NCBI RefSeq assembly: GCF_900104555.1 | Contig: NZ_FNJU01000009.1 | Span: 62,001 to 126,000 of the forward strand | Direction: 5' to 3' | DNA: 64,000 bases | Origin: Litchfieldia salsa | GTDB lineage: Bacteria; Bacillota; Bacilli; Bacillales; Bacillaceae_L | Program-made: the position numbers and the translations under genes | Part shown: positions 25,354 through 36,114 of the stretch, piece after piece | Layout: every line of letters starts with the position of its first letter | How positions within the stretch are numbered: the stretch's first letter is position 1 | The notes under the pieces: model-generated | Databases searched by the model: none | Told to the model about the DNA's origin: nothing | Seen by the model: the letters and a program-made list of their open reading frames with translations, nothing else

Positions 25354-26598
25354 ATGAGTCAACTAATGGAAAAATTAACCCAAGAACAACAAATTGAAGT
25401 AAAAAGGCAGATGACACTTTACAGCCAGGGTGTTCAAGAGATTATTCCTACTGAAGAGTTAGCGAACAAAATCGCCAAGTCTTTACTAGAAAATAAACCT
25501 TTGAAAATCAAGTTAGGTCTAGATCCCTCTGCTCCTGACGTACACCTTGGACACACCGTTGTCCTTAATAAAATGAGGCAGTTTCAGGAAAACGGACATG
25601 TGATTCAACTTATAATTGGTGACTTTACTGGAAAAATTGGTGATCCGACTGGTAAATCAGTTGCGAGAAAACAATTAACGGATGAAGAAGTGAAACATAA
25701 TGCGAAAACATACTTTGAACAATTTGCAAAAGTGATTGATATGGAAAAAGTTGAGCTGCACTATAACTCTAAATGGTTGTCTGAACTAAATTTTGAGGAT
25801 GTAATTAACCTTGCAGGTAAGATTACGGTAGCTAGGCTTTTAGAAAGAGACGACTTTGAGGAACGTATTGCTTTTGGAAAGCCGATATCGCTCCATGAAT
25901 TCTTCTACCCTCTCATGCAGGGCTACGATTCTGTTAATCTAGAATCGGATGTTGAGCTTGGCGGGACTGACCAGCATTTTAATATTCTAATGGGCCGACA
26001 CTTCCAAGAAAAGTTTGGAAAGGAAAAGCAAGTTGCGCTATTAATGCCATTACTAGAAGGACTTGATGGTGTTGAGAAGATGTCTAAATCCAAGAAAAAC
26101 TACATTGGGATTGATGAGAGTCCACAGGAAATGTACGGGAAAGCGATGTCCATTCCTGATGAGTTAATGAATAAATACTTTGAGTTAATAACCGATTTTA
26201 CACCTGAAAAAATCGGGATGATCAAGAATCAGTTAGAAACAGGAGAACTCCACCCAAGGGATGCAAAAATGCTCCTCGGCAAGACAATTGTACGAATGTA
26301 CCACGGACAGGAAGAAGCTGAAAAAGCGGAAAATCACTTTGTTTCGGTCTTTCAGAAAGGGAGCATCCCGGAAGAAATGCCAGAGGTACAATGGCAAGGT
26401 GATTTGGACATCTCGCTTATTGATTTACTTGTTCATTTGAACATGTTAAGTTCCAAGAGTGAAGCAAGAAGAATGATAGAAAATAATGGAGTTAAACTAA
26501 ACGGAAACAAGGTCGATGACGCTCAATTGCACCTTGTGATCACAGACGGATTAATTGTTCAGGTTGGTAAGCGTAAATTTGCAAAAATAACATTATAA
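25354..26598 (+). CDS. tyrZ: Tyrosyl-tRNA synthetase, TyrZ type
   Basis: A 414-residue class I synthetase that charges tRNA-Tyr in the cytosol. ATP motif HLGH (64-67), tyrosine site LGGTDQHFN (202-210), KMSKS (242-246), and a C-terminal S4 RNA-binding domain (about 345-414). The KMSKS-type motif and the MarR neighbour fit TyrZ rather than TyrS. The start is ATG 25354 behind AGGAGG; a longer upstream frame runs through the T-box and is not real. Expression is controlled by the Tyr T-box. Confidence 0.95.
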   Translation: MSQLMEKLTQEQQIEVKRQMTLYSQGVQEIIPTEELANKIAKSLLENKPLKIKLGLDPSAPDVHLGHTVVLNKMRQFQENGHVIQLIIGDFTGKIGDPTGKSVARKQLTDEEVKHNAKTYFEQFAKVIDMEKVELHYNSKWLSELNFEDVINLAGKITVARLLERDDFEERIAFGKPISLHEFFYPLMQGYDSVNLESDVELGGTDQHFNILMGRHFQEKFGKEKQVALLMPLLEGLDGVEKMSKSKKNYIGIDESPQEMYGKAMSIPDELMNKYFELITDFTPEKIGMIKNQLETGELHPRDAKMLLGKTIVRMYHGQEEAEKAENHFVSVFQKGSIPEEMPEVQWQGDLDISLIDLLVHLNMLSSKSEARRMIENNGVKLNGNKVDDAQLHLVITDGLIVQVGKRKFAKITL

Positions 26599-26640
26599 GA
26601 TAGATCGTTTTTTCAAATATAGATGGGTTAAAGAGGTGTA

Positions 26641-27480
26641 ATGATGAAGAAAATTATTTTCATGGATATTGATGGAACACTGGTTAATGATAATGGAATC
26701 ATACCAGAATCGGCTAAACTTGCAGTACGAGAAGCTCGAAAAAATGGACATTTAGTCTTCATCTGTACAGGGCGTTCCAAAGCTGAGCTTTTCTCAGATA
26801 TCCTAGAGGTTGGATTCGATGGGATTATCGGTGCAGCTGGAGGCTATGTTGAAGTTGGTTCAGAAGTGATTTTTCATGAAGTAGTTAAAAAAGAAGCTGT
26901 ACAACAGGTCGTTTCGTATTTTGACCAACACAAAATCGACTTTTACCTTGAGTCAAATGGTGGCCTATTTGCGAGTAAGAACTGTAAAAAGCATATTGGC
27001 AGAATCATTGATAAATGGTTAACTGAAAAACCTGAAGCAAAAGAAGAAGTCGAAAAAGGTATTAAGCCTTTTCTCGACACGATCATTGAGGATGGAGACT
27101 TAATCAGAGATGACATTAATAAGATCTCCTTTCTAGGCTCAGATGTACCCATTGAAACGATACGGGCAGAATTTGAATCAGCCTTCACTGTTATACCTAG
27201 TACAGTCCCTATTTTCGGTGAGAATAGCGGTGAATTATCATTGCCAGGTATCCATAAAGCAACAGCCATTGAAAAAGTACTCGAGTATTTAAAAATTGAC
27301 AGGGCAGATACGTTCGGATACGGAGATGGTTTGAACGATCTAGAAATGCTGAAATTTGTTCAACACGGTATTGCCATGGGGAATGCAAAAGAAGCCGTTA
27401 AAAAGGCTGCCGACGATATAACAGATACCCACGATGATGATGGTATTTATAATAGCTTTAAGAAATATAGACTACTATAA
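26641..27480 (+). CDS. Cof-type HAD phosphatase
   Basis: A 279-residue HAD hydrolase of the Cof subfamily (type IIB). Motif I is MDIDGTL, motif II is ICTGRSK, and motif III/IV is GYGDGLNDLEML near the C-terminus. The large alpha/beta cap lies between motifs II and III. Cof enzymes dephosphorylate sugar phosphates, pyridoxal phosphate or FMN; the substrate here is unknown. It starts about 40 bases after tyrZ behind GAGGTG, so it may share its T-box controlled transcript. Confidence 0.88.
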   Translation: MMKKIIFMDIDGTLVNDNGIIPESAKLAVREARKNGHLVFICTGRSKAELFSDILEVGFDGIIGAAGGYVEVGSEVIFHEVVKKEAVQQVVSYFDQHKIDFYLESNGGLFASKNCKKHIGRIIDKWLTEKPEAKEEVEKGIKPFLDTIIEDGDLIRDDINKISFLGSDVPIETIRAEFESAFTVIPSTVPIFGENSGELSLPGIHKATAIEKVLEYLKIDRADTFGYGDGLNDLEMLKFVQHGIAMGNAKEAVKKAADDITDTHDDDGIYNSFKKYRLL

Positions 27481-27503
27481 AACATCATATGTTATACCAT
27501 TTT

Positions 27504-27538
27504 AAATGCCGCAATCACTATTGCGGCATTTTGTTTTT
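27504..27538 (+). terminator. Terminator after the Cof phosphatase gene
   Basis: Perfect 12-bp stem AAATGCCGCAAT/ATTGCGGCATTT with a 4-base loop, then TTGTTTTT. Confidence 0.9.
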
Positions 27539-27584
27539 ACTTGGGGGGCGTGGTGTGTACTTCAGGGGGTGGCGCCTCCGGGGT

Positions 27585-27647
27585 TGGTGCATGGGGACGG
27601 TTCTCATGCACCATTTTTTCAAATGAGACGCGAGAACCGTCCCCTCT
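27585..27647. repeat. GGGACGGTTCT element, archetypal hairpin arm
   Basis: TGGTGCATG + GGGACGGTTCT + CATGCACCA (27585-27613) is a perfect 9-bp stem around the 11-base loop. The second arm, GAGACGCGAGAACCGTCCCC, has a different stem sequence. This locus shows clearly that the core is a loop, not part of the stem. Confidence 0.9.
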
Positions 27648-27745
27648 GTTTCTTTTTGAAGGTATTTCCATATCATGTGTGGAATAGTAGTAGAAATAGG
27701 GTACTAGGGTAACAAGAAGGACACGATAGCAAAGGAGGAAACCGT

Positions 27746-28240
27746 ATGAAGAATCTTTTTATAAAGCAAAAGGTGTTCAGTCTTGGTGGGAAATTTACGG
27801 TGAAGGACCAGCAAGAAAAGGATGTTTACTTTGTAGAAGGTAGTTTTATGAAGATCCCTAAAACCTTCTCTCTAATGAATACAGCTAGAGACGAAATAGC
27901 ACTCATTACGAAAAAGATGTTCAGCTTTTTACCAAAGTTTTTTGTTGAGGTGAATGGACAAGAGGTATTAACGATTAAGAAGGAGTTTTCTTTCTTTAAA
28001 CCACGTTATAGCATTGACGCTGCTGGTATTGAGGTGCATGGAAACTGGTGGGATATGGATTTCAAAGTGCTACAGCATGGAGAGGTCGTTGGACAAGTGA
28101 CCAAGGAGTGGTTCACTTGGGGAGATAGCTATAAGGTTCAAATAATGAACGAAGAAATGGAGACAATCATAATTGCAATCGTAGTCGCAATTGATTGTGT
28201 GAAAGCTGACGAAGCAGCAGCTTCCTCGGCAGCTACGTGA
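27746..28240 (+). CDS. LURP-one-related (YxjI) family protein
   Basis: A 164-residue protein of the LURP-one/Tubby-C fold: repeated beta strands such as IKQKVFSLGGKFTVKDQQ, VYFVEGSF, FVEVNGQEVLTIKKEFSFFKPRYSI, FKVLQHGEVVGQVTKEWFTWGDSYKVQI, with a hydrophobic C-terminal helix (about 140-155). The family's biochemical role is unknown; tubby-type folds bind membrane lipids. Strong AAAGGAGG site. Its TGA stop is the beginning of a hairpin repeat arm. Monocistronic. Confidence 0.87.
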   Translation: MKNLFIKQKVFSLGGKFTVKDQQEKDVYFVEGSFMKIPKTFSLMNTARDEIALITKKMFSFLPKFFVEVNGQEVLTIKKEFSFFKPRYSIDAAGIEVHGNWWDMDFKVLQHGEVVGQVTKEWFTWGDSYKVQIMNEEMETIIIAIVVAIDCVKADEAAASSAAT

Positions 28241-28319
28241 CACACCGGGACGGTTCTCATGTCTCAACACTTCTATATCCAGACACAAGATGATACATCG
28301 GAACCGTCCCCTTGCACCA
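28238..28319. repeat. GGGACGGTTCT element
   Basis: Forward arm TGACACACCGGGACGGTTCT, spacer with CTTCTATATCCAGACACAAG, reverse arm with a mutated core (CGGAACCGTCCC). It overlaps the stop codon of the LURP-one gene. Confidence 0.85.
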
Positions 28320-28342
28320 AACACTAGGCTGCTATTGATTTA

Positions 28343-29578
28343 TTAATTTCGATTGCTTGTCGTCTTCTCGATACGGTCACTTTGCATACCAGAGTTAAAC
28401 GGCATAGGAATTAGTGGTCGGTCAACATCAAATGGGATTGCTGGGGCTACACTAGGTTGCCCTAACTGGGACCACATACGAAGCTTTGACCCATCAAATG
28501 TCCCTGTTGAGACAGAACCCATTGCTCTACCGTTAATTTCCGCTTGAGCATCAATCCAAAGTGTAGGATCCTCACCGTTTTGATCTTCAGAAATTTTGAT
28601 AATACGTTGAATATCTAACTTACCGAAATCTTTTTCAAGTAATTCAGTAGCACGTTCTAAGCGTTCTTCAGTGGATATATACCAACTCCAATCCCATCTT
28701 TCATCAGTTAGATCTTCCGATAAATCTTCATAAACTAGCATATCAGGATGGATGAAGTGGTTTGTGTGGGCAATTGCTTCGTCTTCTACCCAAATGACGC
28801 CATATGCACTATTTGTTGTTTCAACAAACGCTGCTTCTGTTTCATCAGCAATTCCATAAACAGAACCTGAGCTACGGTCAATGGTTGCTACATAATCTAC
28901 AGCTTCTTGAGTGTTGCTTACATTTTCTAACGCCATACGAATAATGGTAAGATTTCCATATCCTCTACCTGTATCCCAAGTGGATAACACATTGTTCCCA
29001 ACAGAGACCCCATGTTCATTAATACCCATGGCAATCCCAGAGGATCCAGCACTTGTTATTCCTATAAACTTGTTTCCATCTTCTGGTTGAACTTGAACCA
29101 CAACTTGTTTATATCCACGAGAGGCATCTCGAGTTTTATGATAGTAGGTTGCTCCTGTTTTTGTTGCTTTACCGTCAGCTAAAATGGTTGTACAGCCATC
29201 TCCTAAGACTGTTTCTTCGAGTTGATTAAATGCAAGTAAGTCTATGTATGAAACACCTGACCCTTCAGCCATTGCTTGGAATTGCTCTATTAAGTCTGAG
29301 TCTTGTTCTAACAAATATGTTTCAAGTTCTGTACCTGCTTCTATTAATTCTTCGTCAGAATAGCCGATCAAATTGGCTGTCTTCTTAAATAATGTTACAT
29401 TTTCTTGAATCGCTGATTTTGCTAATTCTCCATATTGTTGTCCAATTTCACTTGGTGTCCCTGATAGATTTAAGGTTTGGCTACTTTCCCCTGTACTCGC
29501 GCCAGCTACGTATGTGCCCATCGTTACAAAAGAAACGACTCCTATACACAATCCAGATAATAATTTACGCATCTTCAA
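28343..29578 (-). CDS. Secreted C45-type acyltransferase/hydrolase
   Basis: A 411-residue secreted Ntn-hydrolase related to acyl-CoA:6-aminopenicillanate acyltransferase (peptidase family C45). The signal peptide is residues 1-28. The N-terminal half (IGQQYGELAKSA..., FNQLEE) is the propeptide/alpha part. The self-processing nucleophile is the Cys of GDGCTTIL (Cys129), exposed by autoproteolysis. The NNVLSTWDTGRGYGNL and AHTNHFIHP segments are typical. The TTG at 29578, 11 bases after AAGGGAG, is taken as start; the frame is open 65 codons further upstream, but that part is not protein-like. The substrate is an amide, unknown. Confidence 0.82.
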   Translation of the reverse strand: MKMRKLLSGLCIGVVSFVTMGTYVAGASTGESSQTLNLSGTPSEIGQQYGELAKSAIQENVTLFKKTANLIGYSDEELIEAGTELETYLLEQDSDLIEQFQAMAEGSGVSYIDLLAFNQLEETVLGDGCTTILADGKATKTGATYYHKTRDASRGYKQVVVQVQPEDGNKFIGITSAGSSGIAMGINEHGVSVGNNVLSTWDTGRGYGNLTIIRMALENVSNTQEAVDYVATIDRSSGSVYGIADETEAAFVETTNSAYGVIWVEDEAIAHTNHFIHPDMLVYEDLSEDLTDERWDWSWYISTEERLERATELLEKDFGKLDIQRIIKISEDQNGEDPTLWIDAQAEINGRAMGSVSTGTFDGSKLRMWSQLGQPSVAPAIPFDVDRPLIPMPFNSGMQSDRIEKTTSNRN

Positions 29579-29899
29579 TACACATCCAACTCCCTTTAGT
29601 TTTTTTATAACAACTAATAGGTTACTGAATAGGTACTTGTATGTCATAGATTTAGTAAGAAAATCTAACAATATATTTTTCTTTCTAATACGACTTATTT
29701 CAACAATAGAGATGGGTGCCTTTTCCTTGATAAAAAATAGACAAAACACACCAACCATACTCCTCATAGGCAAAAGGCCCTAATCCCAAATCTACCATTC
29801 TAAAAAATAGACAGTTTTACCCATTGTATTTATATTCATATTTACTTATTATTATTCACTACCAATACATATTTAAAATAAAAAAAATGGAGGAATTAG
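29579..29899. other. Intergenic region with divergent promoters
   Basis: AT-rich 321-base gap between the divergent C45 and M14 genes. It holds no hairpin repeat, which is unusual for a gap of this size here. I see no riboswitch or clear operator; it presumably carries both promoters. Confidence 0.5.
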
Positions 29900-32293
29900 A
29901 TGAAATATACAAAGGAACTACTAGTCGGGGCATTATCGCTTAGCCTGCTTGTAAGCATCCCTTACCATGCATTAGCAAACGGAGGCCAGTCGTATAAAAA
30001 TGCACAAAGCATTGAACTTATTGAAGCAGAGAAAAGTTTATTCAATAATGAACACTATGATTTTCTAAAGTATTCGGAGATTGGCAATAAGCTTCAAGAG
30101 ATCGCTAAACAGAGTAATAGAATCACAGTTGAAGTGAAAGGAAAGTCTTCACAGGGGCACGATATGTATGTAGTGACCGTGTCAGATCCTAGTGCAAAAG
30201 GAAAATATGGTCATATTCAAGCACTAAGAAAGCAAATGTTCAAAAACCCTGAAAAGGCACAGGATTGGATTGCGAAAAATCCTGATTTTAAAGTACCAGT
30301 CATGATCAATGCTTCTGTTCATGGAACAGAGTATGTTGGAACAGATGCTGCCATCCAACTAATTGAACAATTAGCTACTCAAAATGATGATGTAACGACT
30401 AAAATTTTAGAAAATAACATCTTGATCTTCAATGTTGTTGCAAATCCGGATGGACGTGTTGACGGAACTCGTTTTAATGGAAATGGCATCGACTTGAACC
30501 GTGACTTTATTACTCAATCACAGCCTGAAACAAAGCTTGCTGTTGAATTAATGACAGAGTGGAATCCAATGGTTCTTTTAGACTTACATGGATATGTAAA
30601 GAATTATGGACCAAACCTACAAGGGTTGATTGAGCCCTGTACACCACCACATAATCCAAACTATGAGTATGATTTATTTATTGAACATGGACTTGCTGCT
30701 GCCGAAGCGATGGAAGCTGAAATTATGAAGGATAAGGAAACAGAATTTACGACTCCACTCTATGAAAATATGGTTGGATCTTATATCCCTTATCGTGATG
30801 ATGCTGCAGGCTGGGATGATTATCCACCAATTTTTACACCTATGTATGCGATGTACCATGGTTCATTTGCACATACACTTGAAGCACCAACAAACGATGA
30901 GAACGGTGTAAAGTGGACGTATGATGCGATGATTGGTGCCTTAACATATGCGAGTGAAAATCGTACAGATATGATCACAGACCAAATTGAAATCTTCAAG
31001 CGTGGGATTCAATTTGATCATCCGACACATGATGCAGGATTCTTCCCTAAGGCATATATCTTACCAGTTGATGAGCAAGACCCTACCGTTACAAAAAAAG
31101 CGGTAAACCATTTAATAACGAATGATATTAAGGTTGAGGAAGCAAAGAAAGCCTTCACTGTTGATGGTGTAACATATCCCGCTGGAACTTTTCTTGTATC
31201 CATGGACCAAGCAAAAGCTGGTTTAGCTAACACAATGCTTTGGGATGGTGAAGACATTTCTGAAGATACAACGGCAATGTACGACATCTCTGCATGGAGC
31301 CTTCCTGAACTTTGGGGCTTTGAAGCAATAGCTACTCAATCAGATGTAAAAGCTCAATCTGTGAGTGTAAACAAAGTTAATGAACAAGGAAAACTTGTTG
31401 GAAAAGGTCCATTCCTAATTCCAAATACTTCTGTGAAAGCTGTGAACCTAGTAAACTCTCTATTATCTAATGGAGTTACTGTTGAAAAAGGAACAGATGG
31501 TACCTTCTATTTTAGCGGTACAAGCAATGTCGTGAAAAATTTAGTGAGCCAATCTGGTCTAACGATTAACACAACGGCTGTTCCTGCTGATACTAGTGAA
31601 CTATCTTCTGTTAAGGTTGCTATTTTAAAGGATGGCGGAATCGGCAAAGTTCAATCACATGCTGGTACAAAGCTTTCACTTGAGCGCTTAGGCTTTGATG
31701 TGACAGAGCTTCACCCACGTGATGTGGCAACACAAGGCTTAGAGGGATATGATGTGTTTGTTTATAGTGCTACGAGTTCACTTTTAGCAACAAGTCAATC
31801 TAGTGTGGCAAACCGTGATTTCTGGTTATTAAATGCAGACCAGCTAAATCTGTTCAAAGAGAATGTAAATAGCTTCCTTGCAAGTGAGGGAAAATACATT
31901 TCGGTTGGGGCACTTTCAGCAGATGCTACGAAAACACTTGGCTTAACAAATGTGACAGTGAATAAAGGTGGAAGCAATAGTAACGGAATTGTGAAGGTTG
32001 ACTATTCTATGTCAGAATCAGCCATTACAAATGGCTACGGTGACCACGACCTTGGGTTCGTTTATCGACCAGCCTATTTCACAAATGTAACTGACACAAA
32101 AGTAATTGCAACATATGAAGATTCAGAAGACTTCTTTGTGGCGGGGCACTGGAGAAATAGAACTGGAGCAACCGGTGAAGCTGTGATTGTTCAAGAAAAA
32201 GACCAAGACGTAACACTTATTGGACTTGAACCAGGCTTCCGTGATCACACAGACTACCTATTCCGTTTACTATCGAATACAATCTTTGAATAA
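29900..32293 (+). CDS. Secreted M14 zinc carboxypeptidase
   Basis: A 797-residue exported metallocarboxypeptidase. The signal peptide is about residues 1-26. The M14 domain (about 50-380) has zinc ligands His141 and Glu144 in NASVHGTEYVG and the third His in LLDLHGY near 231, plus NPDGR and DLNRDF of the substrate pocket. After it comes a long beta/alpha C-terminal part (about 390-797) that includes a DJ-1/glutamine-amidotransferase-like stretch (VKVAILKDGGIG...). It trims C-terminal residues of peptides outside the cell, complementing the subtilase. Strong GGAGG site; own terminator. Confidence 0.88.
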   Translation: MKYTKELLVGALSLSLLVSIPYHALANGGQSYKNAQSIELIEAEKSLFNNEHYDFLKYSEIGNKLQEIAKQSNRITVEVKGKSSQGHDMYVVTVSDPSAKGKYGHIQALRKQMFKNPEKAQDWIAKNPDFKVPVMINASVHGTEYVGTDAAIQLIEQLATQNDDVTTKILENNILIFNVVANPDGRVDGTRFNGNGIDLNRDFITQSQPETKLAVELMTEWNPMVLLDLHGYVKNYGPNLQGLIEPCTPPHNPNYEYDLFIEHGLAAAEAMEAEIMKDKETEFTTPLYENMVGSYIPYRDDAAGWDDYPPIFTPMYAMYHGSFAHTLEAPTNDENGVKWTYDAMIGALTYASENRTDMITDQIEIFKRGIQFDHPTHDAGFFPKAYILPVDEQDPTVTKKAVNHLITNDIKVEEAKKAFTVDGVTYPAGTFLVSMDQAKAGLANTMLWDGEDISEDTTAMYDISAWSLPELWGFEAIATQSDVKAQSVSVNKVNEQGKLVGKGPFLIPNTSVKAVNLVNSLLSNGVTVEKGTDGTFYFSGTSNVVKNLVSQSGLTINTTAVPADTSELSSVKVAILKDGGIGKVQSHAGTKLSLERLGFDVTELHPRDVATQGLEGYDVFVYSATSSLLATSQSSVANRDFWLLNADQLNLFKENVNSFLASEGKYISVGALSADATKTLGLTNVTVNKGGSNSNGIVKVDYSMSESAITNGYGDHDLGFVYRPAYFTNVTDTKVIATYEDSEDFFVAGHWRNRTGATGEAVIVQEKDQDVTLIGLEPGFRDHTDYLFRLLSNTIFE

Positions 32294-32297
32294 CATC

Positions 32298-32334
32298 AAA
32301 AGGAAGTGCGGGTTTTGTGCGCACTTCCTTTTTT
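32298..32334 (+). terminator. Terminator of the M14 gene
   Basis: AAAAGGAAGTGCG / CGCACTTCCTTTT stem (13 bp), loop of 9, T6. It begins five bases after the stop codon. Confidence 0.9.
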
Positions 32335-32450
32335 GTGATACGGGGACGGTTCTCGTGTCTCAAATTCTATACCAAAATAGAAATGATACATGAGAACCGC
32401 CCCCTGTACCAAACAAAGCACTGGCACACGAGAACCGTCCCCGTGCGCCA
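32335..32450. repeat. GGGACGGTTCT element, three arms
   Basis: A forward arm, the ATAGAAATGA-type short spacer, a reverse arm with a mutated core (AGAACCGCCCCC), then a perfect arm TGGCACACG + AGAACCGTCCC + CGTGCGCCA (one G-T wobble) at about 32421-32450. Confidence 0.88.
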
Positions 32451-32457
32451 TTAACCA

Positions 32458-32583
32458 TTACTTTCTTTTTTGAGCCTCTTGTTTGTTTTTCTCAAGTTCT
32501 GCTGCATACTCATCATATGATTTCCCTTGCTTTTGGCTCTCAGATTGAATCTTTCTGTACTTGTTATCATTAAGATTTGGCAT
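32458..32583 (-). CDS. Small hydrophilic protein, 41 aa
   Basis: The frame starts at the ATG at 32583 behind a strong GGAGGTGA site and encodes a highly charged 41-residue peptide (MPNLNDNKYRKIQSES... with the tail EKNKQEAQKRK). No hydrophobic segment; probably helical. The strong ribosome site and the clean boundaries between two repeat loci make it likely real. It resembles small sporulation-type or stress peptides in composition only; the function is unknown. Confidence 0.6.
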   Translation of the reverse strand: MPNLNDNKYRKIQSESQKQGKSYDEYAAELEKNKQEAQKRK

Positions 32584-32657
32584 ACTCTCACCTCCTATGA
32601 ACATGGTTATTTTATACAAATGTTAGACTTTTATCCTTCGTATGAGTCGGTTCTCTT

Positions 32658-32824
32658 TGAGACACGGGGACGGTTCTCATGCCTCAAACTCCATACAAAA
32701 ACAGAAATGATACATCAGAACCGTCCCCATGTACCAAACTAGAAATGATTCATGAGAACCGTCCCCATGCACCACCCCTGCACCAAACAAAAAAATGGCA
32801 CACGAGAACCGTCCCCGCACACCA
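32658..32824. repeat. GGGACGGTTCT element, four arms
   Basis: One forward arm (GAGACACGGGGACGGTTCTC) and three successive reverse arms with stems GATACATC/ATGTACC, CATG/CATGCACC and TGGCACACG/CGCACACCA. Serial reverse arms of different stem type suggest repeated insertion at one spot. Confidence 0.88.
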
Positions 32825-32861
32825 AAAAACGTCTAAAAAAGATACCTTTTCAGACGTTTTT
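32824..32861. terminator. Terminator downstream of the pectate lyase gene
   Basis: AAAACGTCT / AGACGTTTTT stem with a 17-base A/T-rich loop; T-rich on both strands. Confidence 0.7.
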
Positions 32862-32875
32862 CTTATTAGTGTATA

Positions 32876-33988
32876 TTAAAACTCGTAGTTATTACTTTCG
32901 GTCACGTTCTTTACGTTGTACCACTTCTTACCTACATTTGAATAACGAGAATCGATCATTGTGACTTTACTTGTTGTGCTATCGGTACGGAAAATAGCTT
33001 CATTCATGTCAGTAATAACAGATCCTTCGATATGAACAGTTGTTGTAAACGTTGAACCACCAAGCTGTCTAATCATCTTCCCTGCATTTCGAGCGGTGAA
33101 GTTATAGATTTCAAATTGTGAAGCAGCATTGATCTGGAACATTTTATCGCTACCATGCTGGGCAGAACCACCTTTAAGCACGACACGGCCTGATTTTTTT
33201 ATCGTTAATGCATCCTCACCGATATCCTCCCAAACAACGTTTTCAATGGTAGCATCTCCATAGGTGTGAACACCATCTGCAGCAGGGGCACCTAATATCA
33301 CATTCTTTAAGGTGGCTCCATTCTCTAATTGAAACACAGCCTTTTGGCCTTCAGCTTGGCTGCCATCTCCTACCGTTACAGGATTAGCAACATAGCGTTT
33401 ACCTTTTCCATCAAAGGTTTGTCCAGCCGGAACAACAATCGTTGAATTGACTGTAACAGTTTCAGAAGGCTTTACCTCAACAATCTTCCATTGCTGATTA
33501 GTACCACCTAAATCATCATACTGAACAACATTTGCCCCGTTACTGCTTGATCTCTCATATACTTCAAGTACTTTTTTGCTATGACGATTGATAATTTTAA
33601 CATAGCCATTCCCTAAATCAACGATTTGCCACTGTTGGCTTGCTCCATTCCAATCCTTCCATTGAGCGACATTGGCACCATTCGAAGTTGACCAATTGTT
33701 TACTTCCATAGCCTTAATACTGTTAACGTTTACGATTTTGTGGAAGCCTTCTCCTACATCAATCAAACGCCATTGTTGATTAGCACCGCCCAAATCATCG
33801 TATTGAACAAGATTTCCGCCATCATCCTTTGACCAAGAGTAAACTTCCAAAGCCTTACCACTATTGCGATTAATAAGCTTGTACGTTTTGCTAGAATCAT
33901 AGCTTGTTGCTGCTTGAGCTGTATTCACGACTGACAATGTTGAAAAAATAACAGCGAACACGATAAAAATTGAGAATATTTTTTTCAT
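32876..33988 (-). CDS. Secreted pectate lyase (PL3) with N-terminal ricin-B lectin domain
   Basis: A 370-residue exported enzyme. The signal peptide is 1-26. Residues 30-170 are a ricin-type beta-trefoil (CBM13) with three repeats, each carrying the QxW signature (NQQWRLI, SQQWQIV, NQQWKIV). Residues 175-370 are a family PL3 pectate lyase: GQTFDGKGKRY, LKNVILGAPAADGVHT, VVWEDIGEDALTIK, KMFQINAASQFEIYNF. It cleaves polygalacturonate by beta-elimination with calcium; the lectin part anchors to carbohydrate. Strong GGAGG site. A perfect 18-base palindrome 71 bases upstream may be its operator. Confidence 0.92.
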   Translation of the reverse strand: MKKIFSIFIVFAVIFSTLSVVNTAQAATSYDSSKTYKLINRNSGKALEVYSWSKDDGGNLVQYDDLGGANQQWRLIDVGEGFHKIVNVNSIKAMEVNNWSTSNGANVAQWKDWNGASQQWQIVDLGNGYVKIINRHSKKVLEVYERSSSNGANVVQYDDLGGTNQQWKIVEVKPSETVTVNSTIVVPAGQTFDGKGKRYVANPVTVGDGSQAEGQKAVFQLENGATLKNVILGAPAADGVHTYGDATIENVVWEDIGEDALTIKKSGRVVLKGGSAQHGSDKMFQINAASQFEIYNFTARNAGKMIRQLGGSTFTTTVHIEGSVITDMNEAIFRTDSTTSKVTMIDSRYSNVGKKWYNVKNVTESNNYEF

Positions 33989-34058
33989 TGTTAATTCCTC
34001 CGCTATTCAATTTTTTAGATTGATTGTTTCTTATTGTCATATCATGGTGAAATAGCAC

Positions 34059-34076
34059 AACTATTGGCCAATAGTT
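34059..34076. promoter_or_regulatory. 18-bp perfect palindrome upstream of pectate lyase
   Basis: AACTATTGGCCAATAGTT is a perfect 18-base palindrome centred about 80 bases before the pectate lyase start codon, in the promoter region. Typical of an operator bound by a dimeric repressor. The factor is unknown. The rest of the 33989-34464 gap holds a repeat copy and the amylase promoter. Confidence 0.6.
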
Positions 34077-34149
34077 CACATTTGCTATTATACATAAAAA
34101 AGCGAATGTTCCGTCAACTGTAACCTTATTAATACATACCTGTAATATT

Positions 34150-34266
34150 TTGACACATAGGGACGGTTCTCATGTCTCAATTGTTGAACCAAGACTTAAA
34201 TGATACATGAGGACTGAGCCGTACATCACATAATGAAATGAAACATGAGAACCGTCCCCATGCCCC
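34150..34266. repeat. GGGACGGTTCT element
   Basis: Forward arm TGACACATAGGGACGGTTCT, spacer TTGTTGAACCAAGACTTAAA, a badly mutated reverse arm (GAGGACTGAGCCGTAC) and one intact reverse arm CATGAGAACCGTCCCC. Confidence 0.82.
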
Positions 34267-34411
34267 CCCACAAACCAAAACTAGTGCAATCGATTGCCAA
34301 TTAACTCTACTAATATCAGTTTCCCAAGACTTAAAACTTCACATCCATAGGATAAAAGGTGTGTTTTCCCTTGAATATTAAATTATTATTTATCAATAAT
34401 TCAGAAAAGTG

Positions 34412-34440
34412 TATAATGTAACTTGTGCAAGCGCTAGCAC
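34412..34440 (+). promoter_or_regulatory. Promoter -10 and cre box of the amylase gene
   Basis: TATAAT at 34412-34417 with only a poor -35 match. TGCAAGCGCTAGCA at 34426-34439 is a catabolite-responsive element within the longer palindrome TTGTGCAAGCGCTAGCACAA. Placed at the transcription start, it should give CcpA repression by glucose. Confidence 0.82.
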
Positions 34441-34461
34441 AAAAATTCGAAAGGTGTGTGA

Positions 34462-36012
<1,551 letters not shown>

Positions 36013-36076
36013 TCGTTTGTAATTCCTCTTTTAGTAGAATACGAGAAACAAGTGAACCGAAATCCTACATGTTAAA

Positions 36077-36112
36077 AAAGGGGAAGATGCACCGACATCT
36101 TCCCTTTCTTTT
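36077..36112. terminator. Bidirectional terminator between amylase and chemoreceptor genes
   Basis: AAAGGGGAAGATG / CATCTTCCCTTT stem (12 bp), 6-base loop, T-rich on both sides, between two convergent genes. Confidence 0.88.
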
Positions 36113-36114
36113 AT

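Noticed and set aside
29579-29773. 65-codon upstream extension of the C45 protein
   Set aside because: It reads through promoter-like AT-rich sequence; the signal peptide begins at the TTG/ATG near 29578.
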